Shown here piece after piece: positions 53,204-62,840 of a DNA stretch of 64,000 nt. Within the stretch, counting starts at the first letter, position 1. Each line of letters opens with the position of its first letter. Source of the stretch: Catenulispora sp. EB89 (GTDB taxonomy: Bacteria > Actinomycetota > Actinomycetes > Streptomycetales > Catenulisporaceae); assembly GCF_041261445.1 (NCBI RefSeq), contig NZ_JBGCCU010000004.1, positions 496,001 through 560,000 on the forward strand, in the 5' to 3' direction. Both the position numbers and the translations under genes were made by a program. The notes below the pieces were generated by a model. The model worked only from the letters and a program-made list of their open reading frames with translations, made no database searches and was not told the DNA's origin.

Positions 53204-56200
53204 CTATGCGATCTTGCCGGTCGCGTCCCAGACGCCGACCAGTCCACGGGGATCGTAGACGGTGATCGAGTCCAGGTTCAGCAACTTCACGTACCCCTTG
53301 ATGGACCTGTTGCAGAAACCGCACTGGTTGCGGTCGGTGTAGATCGCGGCATTGCCGCCGCTGTAACCGCGCTGGGATGCCTGATAGGCCATGTCGCCCT
53401 CAGCGTGGTCCACGTACGACTGCGGCATCAAGCTGTTGCCCTTGCCGGGGTAGGCGTCGGTGCGCTCGGCCAGTCGGCCGTTGATGCCGTAGACGGGTTC
53501 GCGGCCGCCGTCGAACTCCATCTTCCCGAGGGTGTTGAGGGTTCCCGGCGGAGGGTTCTTGCCCGCCGCGAGGTACGGGGCAGCGATCGCGTCCTCCTCG
53601 TCGACGGTCTTCATGCCCATCCCGCCGCGCATGCCCTCCAGTTCCTTGCCCACGGCGATCGGGCAGGAGAACAGGCCGAGCGGGTCGCTCTCGACCAGCG
53701 GGTTCGTGACGTACGCGGTGTTGTTGTCGGCCGGCGCGAAACCGAGGGGGTCGGGCGACAGGTACGCCGCCGTCTCCGGGTCGTAGTACCGGTGGACGTT
53801 GTAATACAGGCCGCTCTCGTCGTCCCGGTACTGGCCGGGGAAGCCGAGCGGGCAGTCGGTGGTGCTCTCCGGCGCCACGATTCGCCGACCGTACAGCGAG
53901 CGGGTGGTGTACCACGCCAGCCGACCGTCGGAGGTGACCAACTCCATCGGGGTGCCGACGGCGTCCGTGACGATCGCGTGGAACTCCTCGTCGATCTCCT
54001 CCTGCGGAGCGTCGGCGGCCCAGCTCCGCCGGGTCTGCGCCACCGGCTTGAATCCGCGCGGCTCGTAGTCCCACGTGACCGTGGTGCTGCGGCCGTCGGG
54101 GGCGATCCGCAGTTCCTCGGCGACCCGAGGTCCGTCCCAGCTGAAGCGGACGGTGTCAGCGACCGTGCCGTCGGCGGCGATCCGGGTTTTGGCCGTGCGC
54201 CGGTCCAGCGGGTCGTAGCTGTAGGACCAGGTGTCTCCGTCGGGTCCCGTGAAGCCGGTCAAGCGGCCGTCCGCGTCCCAGCTGTACGTCCAGATCCGGC
54301 GTCCGCCGGACAGCGTTCGGCGGATCTTGCGGACCAACTGTCCGGCGTCGTCGTACTCGTAGGTCGTGCGGTGGTCGCGGTCGATCCGGGTGCCGGTGTG
54401 GGTGCGTTCGCGCGAAGCGGGCTCGTCGCGGTCCTGGTCCTGGAGCTGCGGTGTCTGCGCGAGGCTCAGATTGCCCAGTGCGTCGTAGGCATAGGTCTCA
54501 CGCCAGGACGCGGCCTCGACCGCGGTCACCCGGCCGGAGAGGTCGAGCTGGTAGACAGTCGTGCCGCGGAGCGCGTCCCTGGCCTCCACCGGGAGTCCGT
54601 CGGCGCGGTAGCTGACACTCCGGCTCTGCAACGACACCGGCTCGGCAGCTCGGGCCGCCGCTGCGGGGTCCTGCCCCGGGTGCGACCAGATGCCCTGGAC
54701 GAGGGGCCGTCCGACCGAGTCATAGGTCTGGCTCAGCGAAGCTCCGGGGCCGAGCAGGCGGAGTGTCTCGCGCCCGGCCGCGTCGTACCGGAATTCCAGG
54801 GCCCCGGCCGTCCCCGTAGCGCTCTGGTGGCGGCCGGAGGCGTCATAGCTCCACCGGGTCGTGACGCCGCCCGGCGTGGTCCGCTCGGTGCGCTGCCCGA
54901 CGGCGTCGTAGACGTTCACGAGCGTGCGGCCGTCCACTGTCTCGGCGGTCACGCGGCCGAGCGCGTCGCGCTCGTACGAGATCGTCGATCCGGCCCCGGT
55001 CGCCGCCCGCAGCCGCCCCGCCTCGTCGTAGGCGTAACGGAAGACGTCGCCTCCCGCGTACCGTTCCACCACACGGCCCTGCCCGTCGCGCACGAAGGTG
55101 ACGTCCGTGCCGTCCGGGCCGGTCCGGGCGACCAGGCGGCCCGCGGCGTCGAGGCGATAGGCGAGCCCGACGCCGTCGAAGGAGGTCTCGCCGACCAGGT
55201 TGCCGACCGCGTCGTGCTCGTAGCGCCAGGTCAGCCCGGTCGGACCGGTGACCGTGGCCAGGCGCAGCTCGCTGTCGTAGCCGAACAGGTAGCGGCCGCC
55301 GTCGGGATCGGTGCGGGCCGTGACCTTGTCGAAGGGCCCGTATTCGAACACGGTGACCGCCCCCGCCGGGGTGGTGTAGGCGACGAGGTTGCCCTCGGGG
55401 TCGTACTCCCAGCGCTGCGTGGTCCCGTCCGGCGCGGTCTCGCGGACCGGACGGCCCAGGGCGTCGCGCTCGATCGTCGTGACCGCGCCGAGGGGATCGA
55501 CGTACTCGACGATGCGGCCGAACGCGTCGCGACGGCAGCGGACGACTCCGCCGGTCGGGTCCACCACCTCGACCGGAAGCCCAGCCGCGTCGCAGACATG
55601 GCGCTGCGACGCGCCCAGCGCGTCCGACGACCGCGTCAGAAATCCTCGTTCGTCGTAACGGAAGCCGCTGACCGCCCCCAGGGGATCGGTCACGGCGATG
55701 AGCCGGCCGCGTGCGTCGTACTCGTAGCGCCACACCGCGCCGTCGGGCGCGGTGAGTTCCACCGGGCGGTCGAACGCGTTGTAGGCGGCCCGCACCCGCG
55801 TGCCGTCCGACCGGTTGACGCCGAGCTCGTTGCCGCGGTCGTCGCGGACGAACTCGGTGACCTGTCCCAACTGGTCGACCTGGCGCATCAGGTGGCCGCG
55901 CGGATCGGAGCGTATTTCGCGCACCCCGCCGAGGGCGTCGGTGATCAGGTCCGGGTGGCCGTTCTCGTCATGGCGGTAGGTCGTCCGGAAGCCGAGGGAG
56001 TCGGTGACGACCGTGGTACGGGCCTCGTCGTCGTAGGCGAACGCGGCGGCGAGCAGACCCTCCGGGTTCGAGCCCCGGACGACGCGCCCCGCCTCGTCGT
56101 ACTCGTACCGGTACGTGACGCCGTTGCGGTCGATCCAGGCGGTGATCCGGTCGGCGTCGTCGTAGACGTACCGGAAGGCCGTGGCCGAGGCGTCGACCAT

Positions 56201-57769
56201 TTCAGTGAGGCGGCCCGCTTCGTCGTAGCCGAACTCGCGGACGAGGACGCTGCCCTCGGTCGCGTCGAGGAGGCGGATGCCGGTGAGGCGCGGCCCGCCG
56301 GCCGTCGGGCCGACGTCGATGGCGACGCGGTAGCCGCCGTAGTGCTCGATGCCGGTCGGGATTCCGTCGGCGGTTCGCAGGATCTCTATTCGGTTGCCGT
56401 TGCGGTCGGACAGGGCGGTCAGATCACGGATCTGGCCGGCTTCCTCGCGATGGTGCACCACGCCGAAGTGCCATGTCGTCCCGCCGCGGACCGACTCGAT
56501 CCGGATCTCGTCGTTCTCGCGATCCCACGTCAGGGACAACAGCTCGCCCCGTGCCGTGTGCACCGGCTCGGCGCCGACCGGGATCGGGAAGTCGAGGACC
56601 TGGCAGTCCTCGCCGGCGAAGTGAATGCCCGCGGCGTTGACGGAGACCCGCTGGTCGAGGAAGGACGCCCAGCCGGGGCCGAACAACCGGCCGGCGGAGT
56701 AGGCCGACGCATAGGAACGACCCACCACGAGCGGGAGCACACCGGGCAGGAAAAGGTCGGTGTCCCCCTTCAGCAGCATCTGACCGGACACCACGTCGAC
56801 CGGGTCGCCGGCGGTCAGGGCTTCTTTGTTGGCTCGGGCGCCGATCCGCTCCAGCGCGGCACCACCGAACTTCTCAATGGCCTTGCCGCCGAGGAAGGTG
56901 AGCCCGAGCATGCCGGCGCCCATCAGGGCATCGCCCCAGTGGCCCTGCATGGCGTCGCCGGCGATCTCCAGACCCGTCCCCGCCAGGGCGATCAGGTTGT
57001 CAGCTTCCGCGAGTCCGGCGGTGATGACGTCGACGCCGGGGATCCAGGAGGTGGCCAGGGCCAGGACGTCCAGGATCGGCGCGAGGTCGTTGGCGATCTC
57101 GGCGATCTTGCCGCCCCACTCGGCCAGGTCCGCGCCGAGGTGTTCCCACCAGTGCTTGTTGTGGATGCCGTCGGATTGGGCGTGGCCGATGGCGCGGGCG
57201 CAGGCTTGGGCGGCGGTGATGCGGTCGTGGTAGGCGTCGTTGGCCTGTTTGGTCAACGCGGCCATTGTGGCTTTGGCGTTGGTCAGGTTGGTTTGCGCGG
57301 TGTCGTGCGCGGTTTGGGCGTCGGTGACCGCCTGCGGGTTGGGGCTGGCGGCGTGGTTCTGCTGCGCCGTCTTCAAATCGGCCGCCGCGCTGTTGGCGTT
57401 GGTGGTGGCGCGCTGCAGGTCCGCGTTCGCGTCCTGAGCCTGCCGCAGCGCGGCATCAGCCTTGGACTGGGCTGCCTGCAACGCTGGCGCGTACGCGGAC
57501 AGTGCGTCGGAGGCCTCGCTGTAAGACGTGTACAGCTTCTGCAAACGCCCCGGCAACGGACCGTACTGGTTCTTGAACGAATCAGCGGTCTGACCGACCC
57601 ACTGCATCGCCGCCGTGTCGGAGCCGAACGCGTTCAGGCTTCGATACGCCGCCTCCACATCATGCGCGAAATCCCCGAACTCCCTCGCCAAAGCCTGCAC
57701 CGACTCCACCACGCCCGGCGTGGGGTCGCCATCCAAGCCCAGAATGTCCCAACCAGTAGGACGTGCCAT
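53204..57769 (-). CDS. RHS-repeat polymorphic toxin with DddA/SCP1.201-like deaminase tip
   Basis: 1521 residues. The N-terminus has a WXG-like module (WVGQTADSFKNQYGPLPGRL) and a long coiled coil (50-200), typical of T7SS-secreted RHS proteins; a hydrophobic stretch (about 225-300) follows. A DUF6531 module (DPVDVVSGQMLL, FGPGWASFLDQR) begins near residue 320. About 35 YD/RHS repeats follow (YRYEYDEAGRV type), and the RHS core ends YRDDESGLYYNVHRYYDPETA, DPLGL (1366). The variable tip (1367-1521) has HAEGD (1455-1459, catalytic Glu1457) and CGFC (Cys1483, Cys1486): the zinc-dependent cytosine-deaminase set in the DddA arrangement. The immunity gene follows by 38 bp. Confidence 0.93.
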   Translation of the reverse strand: MARPTGWDILGLDGDPTPGVVESVQALAREFGDFAHDVEAAYRSLNAFGSDTAAMQWVGQTADSFKNQYGPLPGRLQKLYTSYSEASDALSAYAPALQAAQSKADAALRQAQDANADLQRATTNANSAAADLKTAQQNHAASPNPQAVTDAQTAHDTAQTNLTNAKATMAALTKQANDAYHDRITAAQACARAIGHAQSDGIHNKHWWEHLGADLAEWGGKIAEIANDLAPILDVLALATSWIPGVDVITAGLAEADNLIALAGTGLEIAGDAMQGHWGDALMGAGMLGLTFLGGKAIEKFGGAALERIGARANKEALTAGDPVDVVSGQMLLKGDTDLFLPGVLPLVVGRSYASAYSAGRLFGPGWASFLDQRVSVNAAGIHFAGEDCQVLDFPIPVGAEPVHTARGELLSLTWDRENDEIRIESVRGGTTWHFGVVHHREEAGQIRDLTALSDRNGNRIEILRTADGIPTGIEHYGGYRVAIDVGPTAGGPRLTGIRLLDATEGSVLVREFGYDEAGRLTEMVDASATAFRYVYDDADRITAWIDRNGVTYRYEYDEAGRVVRGSNPEGLLAAAFAYDDEARTTVVTDSLGFRTTYRHDENGHPDLITDALGGVREIRSDPRGHLMRQVDQLGQVTEFVRDDRGNELGVNRSDGTRVRAAYNAFDRPVELTAPDGAVWRYEYDARGRLIAVTDPLGAVSGFRYDERGFLTRSSDALGASQRHVCDAAGLPVEVVDPTGGVVRCRRDAFGRIVEYVDPLGAVTTIERDALGRPVRETAPDGTTQRWEYDPEGNLVAYTTPAGAVTVFEYGPFDKVTARTDPDGGRYLFGYDSELRLATVTGPTGLTWRYEHDAVGNLVGETSFDGVGLAYRLDAAGRLVARTGPDGTDVTFVRDGQGRVVERYAGGDVFRYAYDEAGRLRAATGAGSTISYERDALGRVTAETVDGRTLVNVYDAVGQRTERTTPGGVTTRWSYDASGRHQSATGTAGALEFRYDAAGRETLRLLGPGASLSQTYDSVGRPLVQGIWSHPGQDPAAAARAAEPVSLQSRSVSYRADGLPVEARDALRGTTVYQLDLSGRVTAVEAASWRETYAYDALGNLSLAQTPQLQDQDRDEPASRERTHTGTRIDRDHRTTYEYDDAGQLVRKIRRTLSGGRRIWTYSWDADGRLTGFTGPDGDTWSYSYDPLDRRTAKTRIAADGTVADTVRFSWDGPRVAEELRIAPDGRSTTVTWDYEPRGFKPVAQTRRSWAADAPQEEIDEEFHAIVTDAVGTPMELVTSDGRLAWYTTRSLYGRRIVAPESTTDCPLGFPGQYRDDESGLYYNVHRYYDPETAAYLSPDPLGFAPADNNTAYVTNPLVESDPLGLFSCPIAVGKELEGMRGGMGMKTVDEEDAIAAPYLAAGKNPPPGTLNTLGKMEFDGGREPVYGINGRLAERTDAYPGKGNSLMPQSYVDHAEGDMAYQASQRGYSGGNAAIYTDRNQCGFCNRSIKGYVKLLNLDSITVYDPRGLVGVWDATGKIA

Positions 57770-58027
57770 CCCCCGAAGCCTCCCCGTTTCGAGTCGCCGA
57801 CCGCAGCGAGACGCCGACTACAGCGCATGGCCGCTGCAGCGAGTCCGGCAGGAACTGAGCTGGGTCTGGCGCGAAGCAAGTCGTCGCTGCTCAAGCCAAA
57901 TGCAGAATACTGAGCTTACAAAATCTTCGGACGGACAAGTAGCCTGGCAGCGTGCACTGACCTGCTGCCGGCTAAGGGGCTTGTTCGGGCCAGCAACCGC
58001 GGCAGGCGGCAGGGCAACGACCAGCGC

Positions 58028-59827
58028 CTAATACCCGCCCTCGGCAGCCCACCGCCGCACCATGTCAATCCGCTTCTGCAACTGCGTAGCAGTAGCCTGC
58101 GCCACCGCCGGCCCCCCGCACGTCCGCCGCAGCTCGCCGTGGATGGTCCCGTGCGGCTTGCCGGTCTTGTGGTGCCACGCGCCGACCAGCCCCTGCAGCT
58201 CCTTCCGGAGCTCCAGCAGCTGCTTGCGCGTCATCACCGGACGTTCCTCGGCCCCGACGATCGCCTCGGCCTGTGACCGCAACAGCGCCTTCTTGCGTGC
58301 GCTGCTCAGGTGCATCTGCTGCCGCTTCGCCAGCAGAACCTTGATGTGCTCCGGGTCCAGCAGCCCCGGCAGGCCCAGGTACTCCGCCTCCTCGCGCGAG
58401 CCCGGGTCGGCCGGGAGGCCGAACTCCGCGCCGTCGTAGAGGACCCGGTCGAACTCGGCCTCGGAGTTCAGGGCCTGGAAGGTGAAGAGTTCCTCTTCGT
58501 AGCCCTGCTCCTTTTCGGTGCGGTTGGCCTCCGCGAGCAGTGCCTCTTCCTCGCCCCAGACGTCCTCGGTCGTGGTGGCCTGGGTCGGCTTGTCCAGCGC
58601 GTGGTCGCGCTGCTTCTCCATCTCGTTCGCGAACTCGAGGAGCATCGGGATCGAGGGCACGAAGACCGACGCCGTCTCGCCGTGCCGGCGGGCGCGCACG
58701 AAGCGGCCGACGGCCTGGGCGAAGAACAGCGGCGTGGAGATGCCGGTGGCGTATACGCCGACCGCCAGGCGCGGGACGTCGACGCCCTCGGACACCATGC
58801 GGACCGCGACCATCCAGCGGTCGTCGTTTTCGGTGAACTCGGAGATGTTCTTCGAGGAGTCGGGGTCGTCCGAGACCACGACCGTCGGCCGCTGTCCGGT
58901 GATGTCCTTGAGCATGTCCGCGTAGGCCCGGGCGGCGCCCTGGTCGGTGGCGATGACCAGCCCGCCGGCGTCCGGGATGCCGCGCCGCACCTCGCGCAGC
59001 CGGCGGTCCGCGGCGCGCAGCACCTGCGGCATCCAGTCGCCGGCCGGGTCCAGCGCGGTGCGCCAGGCCTGTTTGACGGCGTCGTTCGTCATCGGCTCGT
59101 TGAGCTGCATGGCGATCTCGTCGCCGGCCTTGGTGCGCCAGCGCATCCGGCCCGCGTACGACATGAACACGACCGGACGCACGACGCCGTCGGTGAGCGC
59201 CTCGCCGTAGCCGTACGAGTAGTCCGCGATGCTGCGGCGGATGCCCTCGTTGTCGGGCGCGTAGGTCACGAACGGGATCGGGTTCGTGTCCGAGCGGAAG
59301 GGCGTGCCGGTCAGGGCCAGGCGCCGGGTCGCCGGCTCGAAGGCCTCGTAGGCCGCCTCGCCCCACGACTTGGAGTCGCCGGCGTGGTGGATCTCGTCCA
59401 GGATCACCAGGGTCCTGCGACCCTCGACGCGGTTCCGGTGCAGCATCGGGTGCGCGGCCACGCCGGCGTAGGTCACCGCGATGCCCTGGTAGTCCCGGGA
59501 GGTGCCGCCGGTCACGCCGCTGTAGTTGGGGTCGATCTTTATCCCGACCCGGTGCGCCGCCTCAGCCCACTGCGTCTTCAGGTGCTCGGTCGGCGCCACG
59601 ATCGTGATGGTGTTCACCACGTGCCGGTCCAGCAGCTCCGTGGCGATGCGCAGCGCGAAGGTGGTCTTGCCCGCGCCGGGGGTCGCGACAGCCAGGAAGT
59701 CCCGCGGCTCGCGCTCCATGTACTGCTCCAGCGCCGCCTGCTGCCAGGCCCGCAGCCGCCCCGCGGTGCCGCGCGCGGCCCGGTCCGGGTAGGACGGGGA
59801 CAGATGGGAGGCCGCCGAGATGCTCAC
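58028..59827 (-). CDS. DEAD/DEAH-box superfamily II helicase
   Basis: 599 residues. Motifs in order: Q-like RAWQQAALEQYME, Walker A VATPGAGKTTFAL, Ib APTEHLKTQW, DEIH-box ILDEIHHAG, motif III LALTGTPFRSD, IV-V AGGLVIATDQGAARAYADML, and VI FFAQAVGRFVRARR. The C-terminal 200 residues are basic and helical (LLAKRQQMHLSSARKKALLR, VGAWHHKTGKPHGTIHGEL). It matches a conserved actinobacterial helicase family related to RecG/UvrB-like or type I restriction helicases, with no assigned role. No restriction or methylation genes are next to it. Confidence 0.9.
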   Translation of the reverse strand: MSISAASHLSPSYPDRAARGTAGRLRAWQQAALEQYMEREPRDFLAVATPGAGKTTFALRIATELLDRHVVNTITIVAPTEHLKTQWAEAAHRVGIKIDPNYSGVTGGTSRDYQGIAVTYAGVAAHPMLHRNRVEGRRTLVILDEIHHAGDSKSWGEAAYEAFEPATRRLALTGTPFRSDTNPIPFVTYAPDNEGIRRSIADYSYGYGEALTDGVVRPVVFMSYAGRMRWRTKAGDEIAMQLNEPMTNDAVKQAWRTALDPAGDWMPQVLRAADRRLREVRRGIPDAGGLVIATDQGAARAYADMLKDITGQRPTVVVSDDPDSSKNISEFTENDDRWMVAVRMVSEGVDVPRLAVGVYATGISTPLFFAQAVGRFVRARRHGETASVFVPSIPMLLEFANEMEKQRDHALDKPTQATTTEDVWGEEEALLAEANRTEKEQGYEEELFTFQALNSEAEFDRVLYDGAEFGLPADPGSREEAEYLGLPGLLDPEHIKVLLAKRQQMHLSSARKKALLRSQAEAIVGAEERPVMTRKQLLELRKELQGLVGAWHHKTGKPHGTIHGELRRTCGGPAVAQATATQLQKRIDMVRRWAAEGGY

Positions 59828-59912
59828 GGTTCCTCCTCTTATTCCACCCGCTTGCTGTGCCTACTCACGCCTTCGAACGCGCGGTCCGTAAGGACCGACC
59901 CCCGAGATTACC

Positions 59913-62192
59913 TCACCCGAGAACCCACCACGCCCGATCGGGTCGCAACGGCAGTCGAAGCGGTGACCCACCCTGCGGATCCCCCACCGCGTCCCGGATC
60001 GCGGCCAGCACCGCGGCCGGGGTCGCCATCACCGACAGGTCGCCGACCGGCTTCATGCCGCCCAGCGGCGGCGCGGCGACCGGCAGGCCGTCCGGGCCGA
60101 TCTCCTCCTTCGCCTCCTCGGCGGTCTCCAGCAGCGCGGCGACCACGACCTCCGGGGCGTCCATCGTCGAGGGTTCGCCCCAGCCGAAGGGCAGATCCGA
60201 GCCCTCGGACAGGACGAAGCCGGCGCCGGCCACGGCTCCGGAGGCGACCCGGTGCACGGCCCGGTCCATCACCGCGACCCGGCCCGCGTCCTGCGCGATC
60301 GCCACCTGGATCACGTTCACCAGGCCGAGTTCGGTGTCCACGTCCACCACCGCGCGCACCGCGCCGACCGCGACGCTGGCCGCGTCCGAGGTGCCGGTCA
60401 GGGCCGGCATGGTCACCATGCGGAACTCGCCGTCGCCGCGCACCACGCGGCCGGACTGGAGGCACTGCCGGTAGGCGTCGTCGAGGGGGAGATGGAAGAC
60501 GTCGTCGTGCGAGACCAGGTAGCCGTCGATGACCTTCAGCAGCCCGCCGTCGATGCCTATCTGCTCGGCCAGCGACCGGAAGAGCTTCGCACGGACCTGC
60601 TTCGCCGCCGCCTCGACCGCGCTGCCGTGCACCCACGCCGGATGCGTGACGGCCGACGACGAGGGCAGCGAGCCGGGGTCCTCCGGCGCCCGGACGGCGA
60701 CCCGCTCCGGCGCGATGCCCAGCGTGCGCTCGACCGTGACGCGGATCAGGTCGTGCAGGCCCGAGCCGGTCTCCACGGCCGAGCAGGCCACGGTCGCGGC
60801 CGGGCCCTCCGCGGTCATCGAGACCAGCACGACAGCGGTCGCGTACTCCCCCAGCTGCGTCGGGTTCGACAGGTCGGCCATGCCCAGCGCGACGCCGACC
60901 CCGCGCCGGATCCGGGTCAGCTCCCCGGTCCGCCCGACGGTTCCCGGGTATTCGCGGATGTCCGGCCCCGGCGGGAAGTTCGGCATCGGGGTGTCGAGGA
61001 TCTCGTGCAGGCAGTCCGGGATCGGCACCGGGGCCGCGGCCGGCTTGCCCAGCGGATCACTCGCGTCCGGGACCAGGTCGCCGGGTCGCAGCAGGTTGCG
61101 AAGCCGGACCTCCAGGCCGCCCAGGCCCACCGCCGAACCCGCGGCGTCCATCTGCGCCTCGTAGGCCGCGCACGTCAGCGCCCCGCCGCCGCCGCGCACC
61201 CGGCCGGTCGGCGGGTTGTTCGTGCGGACCACGCGGCCGGTGACCCGCACGTTCGGCACCCGGTAGGGCCCGACCGCCAGCCGGCAGGCCTCCTCCAGGA
61301 TGTCGATCGTGGTGGAGGCGTAGGCGCCGCCGTCGAGCAGGATGTCGGCCTCGACCGCGACCAGGCTGCCGTCCTCGCCCACCACGTGCCGGTAGCGCAG
61401 CTGCGCCGCCGGGCGTCCCGGATGCGCCGGGGCGTCGCGCGGGACGACCGCCTTCACCGGCCGGCCGGTGGCCATCGCCAGCAGCGCCGCCTGCACCTGC
61501 AGGCCCACGTCCTCGCGGTGGGTGTCGGCGCCGCCGACCCGGGTCGGGATGACGTGCACCTTCTCCACCGGCAGGCCCAGGCACTGCGCGACCACCTCGC
61601 GGTCGCCGCGCGGGGAGACGGTCGCGACGTAGATCTCGATCCCGCGCTCGCCGTTGGGCACCGCGATCACCACGGCCGGAGCCGCGGGCCGGGAGGCGAC
61701 GCCGTCGAAGACGTACTCGCCCTCGACGATCTTGCGCCCCGCGGACTCGGCGCTCGCCGGATCGGCCAGCGTCGCCGGCTCGGTGCCGAAGGCCAGGGTG
61801 GTGGTGTGCAGGACGTTGCCGTCCGGGTGGATCGGCGGCGCCGTCGAGGCCTGATCCGGGTCGTGCAGGGGCCGCAGCGGGTCCCAGATCACGCGCACGC
61901 GCTCGGCCGCGGCGCGCGCCAGCGCCGGGTGCTCGGCGGCCACCACGGCCACCGGCTCGCCGATGTACCGGGCCACGTCGGCGGCCAGCACCGGCTGGTC
62001 GATGGAGCGCGGGCCGTGGAAGTTGTAGCCAGGCAGGTCGGCGGCGGAGAGCACGGCGTGCACGCCGGCGATGGCGCGCGCCGGCCGCATGTCCAGGCCG
62101 CGGATCGCGGCGCTGGCGTGCGGGGAGCGGGTGACGCCCATCCACAGCATGCCCTCGGCCCGCAGGTCGGCGGGGAACTTGGGCTCGGTCAC
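59913..62192 (-). CDS. Xanthine dehydrogenase-family molybdopterin-binding subunit, degenerate
   Basis: 759 residues from a GTG in a GTGA overlap with the 2Fe-2S gene. The aldehyde oxidase/xanthine dehydrogenase (a/b hammerhead plus Mo-binding) fold is recognisable: SPHASAAIRGLDMRPARAIA, IGEPVAVVAAEHPALARAAA, DGGAYASTTIDILEEA, RTNNPPTGRVRGGGG. However, GGxFGGKE reads RVGGADTHRED, the RGFGxPQ type loop reads RGGGGAL, and the C-terminal GxGE site with the catalytic Glu reads KPVGDLSV, so Glu is replaced by Asp. Activity is uncertain. The operon order FAD - 2Fe-2S - Mo is normal for the family. Confidence 0.85.
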   Translation of the reverse strand: MTEPKFPADLRAEGMLWMGVTRSPHASAAIRGLDMRPARAIAGVHAVLSAADLPGYNFHGPRSIDQPVLAADVARYIGEPVAVVAAEHPALARAAAERVRVIWDPLRPLHDPDQASTAPPIHPDGNVLHTTTLAFGTEPATLADPASAESAGRKIVEGEYVFDGVASRPAAPAVVIAVPNGERGIEIYVATVSPRGDREVVAQCLGLPVEKVHVIPTRVGGADTHREDVGLQVQAALLAMATGRPVKAVVPRDAPAHPGRPAAQLRYRHVVGEDGSLVAVEADILLDGGAYASTTIDILEEACRLAVGPYRVPNVRVTGRVVRTNNPPTGRVRGGGGALTCAAYEAQMDAAGSAVGLGGLEVRLRNLLRPGDLVPDASDPLGKPAAAPVPIPDCLHEILDTPMPNFPPGPDIREYPGTVGRTGELTRIRRGVGVALGMADLSNPTQLGEYATAVVLVSMTAEGPAATVACSAVETGSGLHDLIRVTVERTLGIAPERVAVRAPEDPGSLPSSSAVTHPAWVHGSAVEAAAKQVRAKLFRSLAEQIGIDGGLLKVIDGYLVSHDDVFHLPLDDAYRQCLQSGRVVRGDGEFRMVTMPALTGTSDAASVAVGAVRAVVDVDTELGLVNVIQVAIAQDAGRVAVMDRAVHRVASGAVAGAGFVLSEGSDLPFGWGEPSTMDAPEVVVAALLETAEEAKEEIGPDGLPVAAPPLGGMKPVGDLSVMATPAAVLAAIRDAVGDPQGGSPLRLPLRPDRAWWVLG

Positions 62193-62752
62193 GCGGGCTC
62201 CCCGGCCTCGACCACGTACGCCGGCATCTCGCCGGAGTCGGAGATCCCGGGTCCGGCGGCGCCCGCGTCCCCGACGCCGGCCTCCCCGGCCCGGGCCACC
62301 GCCTCGATCCAGCGTCCGGACTCGGCGCAGCGGCAGACGATCCCGGCCAGCGCCTCCCGGACCGCCGCCGGCCCCGGATCGGCGTTGCGGTGCAACAGAT
62401 CGGTGATGGCGACGGTGAGCGCCGGGGCGCAGAATCCGCAGGGGCTGGCGTTGGCGGCCTCGACCGCCTCGCGGGCCGCCTCGAACGCCGCGTCCTGGGG
62501 CGTGCGCACGTCCCGGTCCGCCGCGGCGACCGCGGGCACCAGGCACGCCGCCGCCAGCCGGCCGTCGAGCGTGACCAGACAGGACCCGCATTCGCCGACC
62601 CCGCAGCCGTCGCGCGGCTCGTCGAGGTCCAGGCGCTCGCGCAACACCGCCAGCAGCGAGTCGCCGATCCACACCTGCGGCACCGGATATTCGTGCCCGT
62701 CGACGCGCAGCGTCAGGCCCACGGCCGGCCATTCCACCGCCGACTCGCTCAC
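62189..62752 (-). CDS. 2Fe-2S subunit of a xanthine dehydrogenase/CO dehydrogenase-type enzyme
   Basis: 187 residues from a GTG at 62752, chosen because the family sequence begins there (LTLRVDGHEYPV); a GTG at 62821 would add 23 non-family residues. Two [2Fe-2S] sites are intact: the plant-type RDGCGVGECGSCLVTLDG with the later Cys in AAACLVPA, and the helical ASPCGFCAPALTVAITDLL with GIVCRCAESGRWIEAV. It should pass electrons from the molybdenum centre to FAD. A 30-residue tail is unusual. It overlaps the next gene by four bases. Confidence 0.9.
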   Translation of the reverse strand: MSESAVEWPAVGLTLRVDGHEYPVPQVWIGDSLLAVLRERLDLDEPRDGCGVGECGSCLVTLDGRLAAACLVPAVAAADRDVRTPQDAAFEAAREAVEAANASPCGFCAPALTVAITDLLHRNADPGPAAVREALAGIVCRCAESGRWIEAVARAGEAGVGDAGAAGPGISDSGEMPAYVVEAGEPA

Positions 62753-62840
62753 CTGTGGCTCACTGGTCCATCCCCTTCGCCCGGCGGCGCCGGCGGATGC
62801 CGGCGGCCCAAAAAGTCCCACTGTCCTACTGAACTACCGG

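Noticed and set aside
53168-57913. A 1581-codon open frame on the plus strand across the RHS gene
   Set aside because: It is an antisense shadow produced by GC-rich third positions. The translation has no domain and mirrors the YD repeats, while the minus frame has clear RHS, WXG and deaminase features.
58310-60532. A 740-codon plus-strand frame over the helicase and the molybdoenzyme gene
   Set aside because: It spans two well-supported minus-strand genes and is rich in Arg/Gly/Asp/Val, as expected of a shadow.
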